Source: Mya arenaria | Lineage: Eukaryota; Mollusca; Bivalvia; Myida; Myidae | Reading direction: 5' to 3' | Length of the DNA: 64,000 bases | Assembly: GCF_026914265.1 (NCBI RefSeq) | Contig: NC_069123.1 | Span: 31,520,178 to 31,584,177, forward strand | Shown: positions 56,250-64,000 of the stretch, in pieces | Layout of the letters: each line of letters begins with the position of its first letter | Position numbering within the stretch: position 1 is the first letter of the stretch | Translations under genes and position numbers: made by a program | Notes under the pieces: model-generated | The model's database searches: none | Told to the model about the DNA's origin: nothing | What the model saw: the letters and a program-made list of their open reading frames with translations, nothing else

Positions 56250-56562
56250 GAAAAGAATGAATTGATGTCAAAAACAATGATTCTTAAGAAGGATAACATG
56301 TTTAATTTGAAAGAAATGAGCATAATAAGGTATTTCTACCTTATGAGACGATAGTTGATTACTGTAAATATTTTAGTTCCCAAAAGACATTTGATAATTG
56401 TGCGTTTTCAGTTATCAAATACACGGTTACAATCTTGTAATCAGTAATTAATTTGTTCCATAAATACATAATTTAGTAAGAAGTAAAAGGTTTTTCACTC
56501 AGAATTTATGTTTGTTATATATGTGTATGCATTGATTTTTAAAAGATACGAGTGCCACTTGA
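56250..56562 (+). mobile_element. MITE family A, copy 5 (left end decayed)
   Basis: Shares TGTGCGTTTTCAGTTATCAA, TACACGGTTACAATCTTGTA and the right end ATACGAGTGCCACTTG with the other copies. Confidence 0.78.
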
Positions 56563-58022
56563 ATCCCTGTCAAGGGTGAAGCGACCTTTCTGACATATAG
56601 AGGGGTATCATTTACTCCTTTTCACATCGCTACATATGAGAAAGGAAATATACCTGTATTCCTCATCGCATGAGAAATAGTCTTAGTGGTGATGGATATC
56701 GATGTATATGAATAGTGTGTGTTAATTTTAAGCATTTGTGAACACTAATTTCAGCGTGTTATTTACATTAAAAATGATAACCGGCCATTTAAAGTCCCGG
56801 AATAGTGCATACAAAGCTGTATATATAAATTTTCAAATAACTATTTTGTATTATGAATTTCTTTCTGATTTTCCTTGTAAAATTTGTCATACTGAATTAA
56901 TTCTTCAGCATTAATGGTTGTAAAATGTTTCTATTAATAATGTAAAATAATTTACTGCTTATTATTTATATATTATTGATTAGAAGATTCGAAAATAATT
57001 TATTGATATTAAAATTTATCATTTTAAAATATAAGGGTATTAAAAGTTACAATAATTAAAAAAAATCATGATGATGATGAAAAAAGAGAAGACTCGCGTA
57101 AGCCATTTATATTGTGTCCCAGTCCAGGGTAAGCTGATGTTTATTTTTGATAGCAGAACTGGCTAATATTTCAAAACAGTGAAAACTATCAAATTTTGAA
57201 AGAGAGAAATATCATGTTTATTTTACTGATAAACCTGTATAAAGCGTCGGAAAGCAAATAATTAAATACGATAGTTTACATCAAAAGCAGAAAAGAAAAT
57301 AATTACCTTCGGCTACTATTCCCTCAAGAGTAAAAGTAAAAATAAAAAATTGTGAAATAATTATTGCACTTTGCATTATTTTAATTCACTTGAATATTAT
57401 TTATTTGTTCTTTGTAAATTGTTTTACACATTAAATGAAATCTGACCAATTTCGAAAGACTTTTAAGACGCTCAAATAAAATATTTTAACTGAAATCTTT
57501 TAAACGCATACAAGACCTTATATTTACCAAACTTCACGGGGTGTTATCTGTTGGAGCAAACTAGTCAATATTATACAAACCTTTATGAACAAACAGGTTA
57601 GACCGAAACTAGCCCAAAGGTACCCTCTGACCTTTGCATACGTCACGAAATTTTATCACCTGATATGATACGATCAATCGGAACAGCTCGGCTATTTCCC
57701 ATCAAAAACAATCTCAGATGTATAAGGACGTTTTACATGTCAGAATTCTTTACATTTATCTACGCCGCAAGTAGATCGCGTAGTAAATTCAATTTAGCAG
57801 TTAGGCCTTAGGACTTCCCTCTTAGGAATTTTAATTATTAATCCAATGATACATATCTCTTGAAATAATAAAGATACAGTTATATAAATTACACCTTAAA
57901 ACACCACAAGTAATTAATAATATTATTATTCATAATTCTACGAACTAATTTTCCTGATGCCCCGGCATACGGAAACTGCCGAGTTGCTCCGATTGAGTAT
58001 ACGATGTATGCATATGCTTAGG
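56563..58022. other. No gene seen
   Basis: AT-rich. A short segment near 57660-57730 (ATTTCCCATCAAAAACAATC) resembles 50360-50400 and is probably a dispersed-repeat fragment. Confidence 0.45.
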
Positions 58023-58297
58023 CCTAAAAAAATGTTTGGTTAGGGTAGCATCCCCCTCAAAAATTGGTAGGGTAGGTAGGCTTTTTTATTAGGTATTATT
58101 TAAGAATGTTATTTTTTAATCATTGGAGAATGGTGTCCAAGGAATATTCTGTAAAAAGCATTCAAGGTTTTAAACTACATATTAAAAAGCACTTTTTTTA
58201 GTTTTCTTTTTTTTATCAAACTGACTATAAAAACGGTAGGGTCGGCGCCTATATCGTAGGTAGGGTCGGGTAACCCGAACCAAATGTATTTTTTAGG
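58023..58297. mobile_element. 275-bp TIR element (CCTAAAAAA ends)
   Basis: Left CCTAAAAAAATGTTTGGTTA and right CCAAATGTATTTTTTAGG are inverted. Internal GGTAGGGT motifs. Non-coding. Confidence 0.8.
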
Positions 58298-59187
58298 ACT
58301 TAGGCAGAAAATGTGTGCTTCTTGTGAATCGGCCCTACCTAGAAGATGGCGCCTACCGTTTTCATTCTTGATAAATTAATGACTGCTAAAACTAACTTTA
58401 AATTCAAAGGCTGATATAAACCTCTGAAAATAAATATGTTTTAATCCATTTTTAAAAATAGCCTCATGTGGTGTTATATACAGCATACAAAAGAAACAAA
58501 GACATATGAGAATAGCTGTCTTAAAAAAGCTCACCAAAATCTACCCACACCCTTAACCTCAAATGAGCAAAATACACCTTTTATTGATTTCGTAAAAAAA
58601 CAAAAACATTTTTTGCCGCCCTCCGGTTCCAGCATTCCACAAATATGATAACACACGAATTTCTATTCACTAGTAAACATATTTTACTCCAATGAAGATA
58701 AATTAATGAAACCGGTATGTTAGACAAATTAAGGTATGCCGTCCATCATTAATGTGAAACAAACAAACAAAAACAAATGCTACTGGTGAAGTTTCATTTT
58801 AAAGTTACAAATTGCTTACTTTGAATCAATATTGATTTTTTTACCATGAGCTTTTTTTATGTTGACATTATGTTATTTGAATAACAAGTTAATAGAATTG
58901 CTATATAATCATGGTAAAATGTCTCGTTTTATTTACTAATTCAGGTTACAACGTAAGCAAAAACATGAAAAGGAAATACATATAATATAATATTAAAGTA
59001 TTGGTAATCGGGTACAGGAATTCGAATAAAAGTGATTAAAAGTACGTAAAATAATAACCATTTATACATGTACGTGTATAAAAGTTTAGCAGGGCCACTG
59101 TTGTTTTACCCCGTCTACAAAAGAAGCTGAGTATCACACCGTGTCAACTATGTTATTCAGACAGCTTTATAAAACACCAAATGCTCT
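58298..59187. other. No gene seen
   Basis: AT-rich. A 60-aa open frame at 58466 (plus) lacks domain or splice support. AATAGAATTGCTATAT at about 58891 recurs at about 59704. Confidence 0.45.
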
Positions 59188-59297
59188 GTTTGGCTAAGTA
59201 TTTTTTCGTAAAAACATACAAGTACAATGTTATACAGAGTGATAGTAATATTCAGATAGTACATGTATGTTTTTACGAAAATAATACATAGCCAAAC
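59188..59297. repeat. Inverted repeat, ~37-bp arms
   Basis: TTTGGCTAAGTATTTTTTCG with TAAAAACATACAAGTAC pairs with GTACATGTATGTTTTTACG and AAAATAATACATAGCCAAA. The loop is about 35 bp. Confidence 0.85.
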
Positions 59298-59317
59298 AGG
59301 ATATATCATATTTTATT

Positions 59318-60325
59318 ATCTCCCTTACATTTATTTAGTCATAAATGAAGCGTCATTATATGGTGTTGTAAACAAATGTAATCCATGCCAAATTAATATA
59401 ATGGTTTATCAATATACATTCAACAGAAAATATGTCAATGTTAATATCTAAAGTTTACCACATTTTGCATCCAAATGACTGGTGGCTTACCTAAACCCAT
59501 AAATTTTACAACAAGTTCAACGAATTCGGAAAGTTTTTTTATTACACTATATGTAATACAATTTAGGACTGTAGTATAATTGAAAAATAAGCACATTAAT
59601 TACACAACTCGTTCAACGAACTCGAAAAGGCAGTTTCGTTCGTAAACAAATTAGAGATTGTCAAGCACATAAAGTTACACAACAAGCAAAGCATTCTAAA
59701 TTAATAGAATTGCTATATTTGGTAATTGGTTACTTCAAAATCTATTAAAGTTTGTATATTTTTCATGTTGCAACAGAGATGGAAATTAAATGTTTACTCT
59801 TCTTCCGTGTAAAAGTTTGTGTTCTTGTGTACTTGTACCACTGTACTCTATTGTTTGTTATTTTTTGTATGGCTATGCTGTTGTTACAACATTAATGCTA
59901 ATAAAACTTATGTTTTGTTATATAACTATGGTAAAAGGTTGTATTTTTATCTCCCTAACATATATAATTTCATAAATGAAGCGTCATCATGATGATGTTA
60001 TCAAATGTATTTCATGCCAAATTAATATAATGGTAAATCAATATAAATTAAACAGAAAATTTATATCAATGTTTATATCTAAAATTAAGTAACACAATTT
60101 CATCCTAATGATTGGTGGCTTATCTTAACCCATAAATTTTACAACAAGTTCAACAAAGATTTTTTATTACTCGATTTGTAATACAATTTAGGACATATGT
60201 ATAATTGAAAAATAAGCACATTTATTACACATCTCGTTCAAAGAACTCTAAAAGACAGTTTCGATCGTAAACAAATTAGGGATGGTTCTAGCACATAAAA
60301 TTACACAACAAGCAAAACATTCTTG
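59318..60325. repeat. Tandem duplication with a 632-bp period, two copies
   Basis: ATAAATGAAGCGTCAT starts at 59341 and 59973. CATAAATTTTACAACAAGTT, AATACAATTTAGGAC and TACACAACAAGCAAA follow in order in both. Differences are scattered, so the copies are not recent. Confidence 0.87.
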
Positions 60326-60529
60326 CATTAACTGATAAAATCTATACAGACTTGTAAGTTCTCAACAGCTTGCAATTCCTGCTAATTAAAATCTGTAAGC
60401 CTGCTTACGTTGATATAAAGAAGCTTTAAACCTAATGCTTGTCAACGGCTTTATTTAGCGAAACACATGTACTTTCCTGCAAGTTTTGTTATATAACAGT
60501 TGTAACTGATACTTAGAATATGCGTGAAA

Positions 60530-61195
60530 AGTACGCACATCTGTATCAACTATGATACCAGATAATTTACGCGCATGTGTATCAATTCTGTTACCACTGA
60601 AAGTACGCACATGTGTATCAATTATGTTACCACTGAAAGTACGCACATGTGTATCAATTATGTTACCACTGAAAGTACGCACATGTGTATCAATTATGTT
60701 ACCAGTGAAAGTACGCACATGTGTACCAATTATGTTACCAGTGAAAGTGCGCACATGTGTATCAATTATGTAACCAGTAGCATTACGCACATGTGTATCA
60801 ATTATGTTACCAGTAGAAATACGCTCATGTATATCAATTATGAGAACAGTGAAAATACGCACATGTGTTTCAGTTATGTTACCAGTGAAATTACGCATAT
60901 GTTTATCAATTATGTTACCAGTGAAAATACGCGCTTGACTATCAATTATGTGACCAGTTTAAATATACACATTTGTATCAATTCTGTTACGAGTGAAAAT
61001 ACGAACATGTGTATCAATAATGTGATCAGTTAGAATATACACATGTGCATCAATTATGTGACCAGTGAAAATACGCAATTTTGTATCAATTATGTGACCA
61101 GTGGAAATACGCAAATTTATATCTACTTTGTAAATATACGCATTATTAAACTGTGAAAATACACGTAATGTCACCAGTGAAAATACGCACCTGTA
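60530..61195. repeat. 36-bp tandem repeat, about 18 copies
   Basis: The unit has ACGCACATGTGTATCAATTA then TGTTACCAGTGAAA. The period is 36, a multiple of 3, so one fixed 12-residue peptide repeat is read on each strand (minus-strand 147-codon open frame at 60455-60898). Units diverge to the right. No start context or flanking exon supports a gene. Confidence 0.95.
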
Positions 61196-61389
61196 TCAAG
61201 ATCAATAACTTTGACTGTTATAATTGTCGAGTTATGCCACTTGATCGTCAGCAAAAGTTGTGCAAAACGTTACATTTTGCTGCCTCACTCATAACCGATA
61301 ATGATATTAACATTATTCGCTTGTCATCATTACTCAGGTTATCACTTGTCATCAATTGGTGGTGTCCCTGCGACCACGTAATACAAACT

Positions 61390-64000
61390 ACACTAGTGTA
61401 TATTCACCTTACATCCTACAAAATATACTAGAGTATAGTCACACTACATCATACAAACTATATCGGTGTATCGACACACTACATAATACAAACTATATCG
61501 GTGTATCGACACACTACATCATACAAACTATATCGGTGTATCGACACACTACATCATACAAACTATATCGATGTATCGACACACTACAACATACAAACTA
61601 TATCGGTGTATCGACACACTACATCATACAAACTATATCGGTGTATCGACACACTACATCATACAAACTATATCGGTGTATCGACACACTATATAATACA
61701 AACTATATCGGTGTATCGACACACTACATCATACAAACTATATCGATGCATCGACACACTACATCATACAAACTATATCGATGTATCGACACACTACATC
61801 AATCGACACACTCCATAATACAAACTATATCGGTGTATCGACACACCACATAATACAAACTATATCGGTGTATCGACACACCACATCATACAAACTATAT
61901 CGATGCATCGACACGCTACATCATACAAACTATATCGATGTATCGACACACTACATCAATCGACACACTCCATAATACAAACTATATCGGTGTATCGACA
62001 CACCACATAATACAAACTATATCGGTGTATCGACACACCACATCATACAAACTATATCGATGCATCGACACACTACATCATACAAACTATATCGGTGTAT
62101 CGACACACTACATCATACAAACTATATCGATGCATCGACACACTACATCATACAAACTATATCGATGCATCGACACACTACATCATACAAATTATATCGG
62201 TGTATCGACACACTACATAATACAAACTATATCGGTGTATCGACACACTACATCATACAAACTATATCGATGCATCGACACACTACATCATGCAAACTAT
62301 ATCGGTGTATCGACACACTACATCATACAAACTATATCGATGCATCGACACACTACATCATACAAACTATATCGGTGTATCGACACACTACATCATACAA
62401 ACTATATCGGTGTATCGACACACTACATCATACAAACTATATCGATGCATCGACACACTACATCATACAAACTATATCGCTGTATCGACACACCACATAA
62501 TACAAACTATATCGGTGTATCGACACACTTCATCATACAAATTATATCGGTGTATCGACACAATACATCATACAAACTATATCGATGTATCGACACACTA
62601 CATCATACAAATTATATCAGTGTATCGACACACTACATCATACAAATTATATCGGTGTATCGACACACTACATCATACAAATTATATCGGTGTATCGACA
62701 CACTTCATCATACAAACAACACTTGTGGATTGTCACAATACATAGTACAAGCTACACAAGTGTATCGTCACAATACATAGTACAAGATACACAAGCGTAT
62801 CGTCACACTACATAGTACAAGCTACGCAAGCGTATCGTCACACTACAAAGTACAGGCTACGCAAGCGTATCGTCACACTACATAGTACAAGCTTCGCAAG
62901 TGTATCGTCAGACTACATAATACAAGCTACGCAAGTGAATCGTCGTACTACATAGTACAAACTACACAAGTGTATCGTCACACTACATAGTACAAACTAC
63001 ACAAGTGTATCGTCACACTACATAGTACAAACTACACAAGTGTATCGTCACACTACATAGTACCAACTACACAAGTGTATCGTCACACTACAAAGTACAA
63101 ACTACACAAGTGTAACGCCAAACTACATAGTACAAGCTACACAAGTATATCGTCACACTACATAGTACAAACTATACAAGTGTATCGTAACACTACATAA
63201 TATAAGCTACACAAGTGTATCGTCACACTACATAGTACAAGCTACACAAGTGTATCGTCACACTATATAGTACAAGCTACACAAGTGTATCGTCACACTA
63301 CATCATACAAACTAAACAAGTGTATCGTCACACTGCATAGTACCAACTACACCAGTGCTTCGTCACACTACATAGTACCAACTACACCAGTGCTTCGTCA
63401 TCATGCATCATACAAAAGACACAATAGAAACTTCATCGGAGTTTTGTCAAAATACATCATACAAACTACGTCAGTGTATCGTTACACTACATCTTACAAA
63501 CTACGCCAGTGTATCGTCACACTACATCTAACAAACTACGCTAGTGTATCGTCACACTACATAGTACAAGCTACACCAGTATATCGTCACACTACATAGT
63601 ACCAACTACACCAGTGCTTTGTCACACTACATAGTACCAACTACACCAGTGCTTCGTCACCCTGCATCATACAAAAGACACAATAGAAACTTCATCGGAG
63701 TTTTGTCATAAGACATCATACAAATCTTACAAACTACACCAGTGTATCGTCACACTTCATTATACAAACTACACCAGTGTATCGTCACACTACATTATAC
63801 AAACTACACCAGTGTATCGTCACACTACATTATACAAACTACACCAGTGTATTGTCACACTTCATTATACAAACTACACCAGTGTATTGTCACACTTCAT
63901 TATACAAACTACACCAGTGTATTGTCACACTACATTATACAAACTACACCAGTGTATTGTCACACTTCATTATACAAACTACACCAGTGTATTGTCACAC
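61390..64000. repeat. 35-bp minisatellite running off the right edge, about 75 copies
   Basis: The left subfamily (to about 62715) has ATATCGGTGTATCGACACAC then TACATCATACAAAC. The right subfamily has AAGTGTATCGTCACACTACA then TAGTACAAACTACAC. GTGTATCG starts at 61501 and 61536, giving period 35. A segment near 61781 is repeated at 61938. A block with CAAAAGACACAATAGAAAC occurs near 63410 and 63670. Plus-strand open frames up to 280 codons arise because 35 is 2 mod 3 and the unit has no plus-strand stop. Confidence 0.96.

Noticed and set aside
60455..60898. 147-codon minus-strand frame with a 12-residue repeat
   Set aside because: Explained by the 36-bp tandem period; the other strand is equally open and the units decay without frame conservation.
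61938..62780. 280-codon plus-strand open frame
   Set aside because: It reads a 35-bp minisatellite, cycling the same peptide in three frames; no gene signal.
60530..64000. CRISPR-like regular 35-36 bp repeats
   Set aside because: Units are directly contiguous with no unique spacers, and the genome is eukaryotic.

Overview
The window is eukaryotic, AT-rich and very repeat-dense. The best guess is a mollusc, most likely a bivalve. That rests on small spliced exons in long repeat-filled introns, tRNA-derived SINE-like units, many short inverted-terminal elements, and repeat families of the kind common in bivalve genomes (starting TTTTAGCTCACC or TTTTATGCCCCC and ending CTCTTGTT). No database search was possible, so the taxon is inference.

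Four protein-coding loci are supported by conserved motifs plus splice sites with consistent phase. (1) A single N-terminal calpain exon on the minus strand at 4211-4386; the rest lies off the left edge. (2) A complete seven-exon minus-strand gene at 7615-14098 for a 314-aa CCDC166-like coiled-coil protein (DUF4515 type). (3) A complete four-exon plus-strand gene at 16663-26985 for a 361-aa LSM11-like protein, the U7 snRNP Sm-like subunit of histone pre-mRNA 3' processing. (4) A minus-strand mosaic serine protease at 39928-51256 with SRCR, LDLa and trypsin-like domains over eight exons; its N-terminus is not found. Loci 2 and 3 are divergent, and a 5'-truncated LINE sits between them.

Most of the rest is repeats. 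At the left are two minisatellites that both have a 43-bp period (2755-3968 and 5065-6600). LSM11 intron 1 holds a 3.3-kb terminal-inverted-repeat element with an internal ~182-bp tandem array, and a near-perfect foldback element with an 8-bp flanking duplication. The LSM11 introns also hold a nested insertion of one element in another. The intergenic block at 30.4-39.7 kb is a run of composite elements with internal tandem repeats, many rich in AGGTCA half-sites. One protease intron carries a 3.5-kb array of a 16-bp unit that is open in all six frames; another carries a long ATG/CAT trinucleotide tract. The right end is a 58-bp array (55.7 kb), a tandem duplication (59.3-60.3 kb), a 36-bp array (60.5-61.2 kb) and a 35-bp array from 61.39 kb past the window edge.

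The genes have unrelated roles (protease, coiled-coil protein, histone RNA processing) and do not form one system. The long reading frames in the tandem arrays follow from unit lengths that are not multiples of three and lack stop codons; they are not evidence of genes. I do not see a convincing new biological system. The most unusual points are the stop-free arrays, the SRCR-LDLa-trypsin order with a GC-AG intron, and the shared ends of several repeat families.
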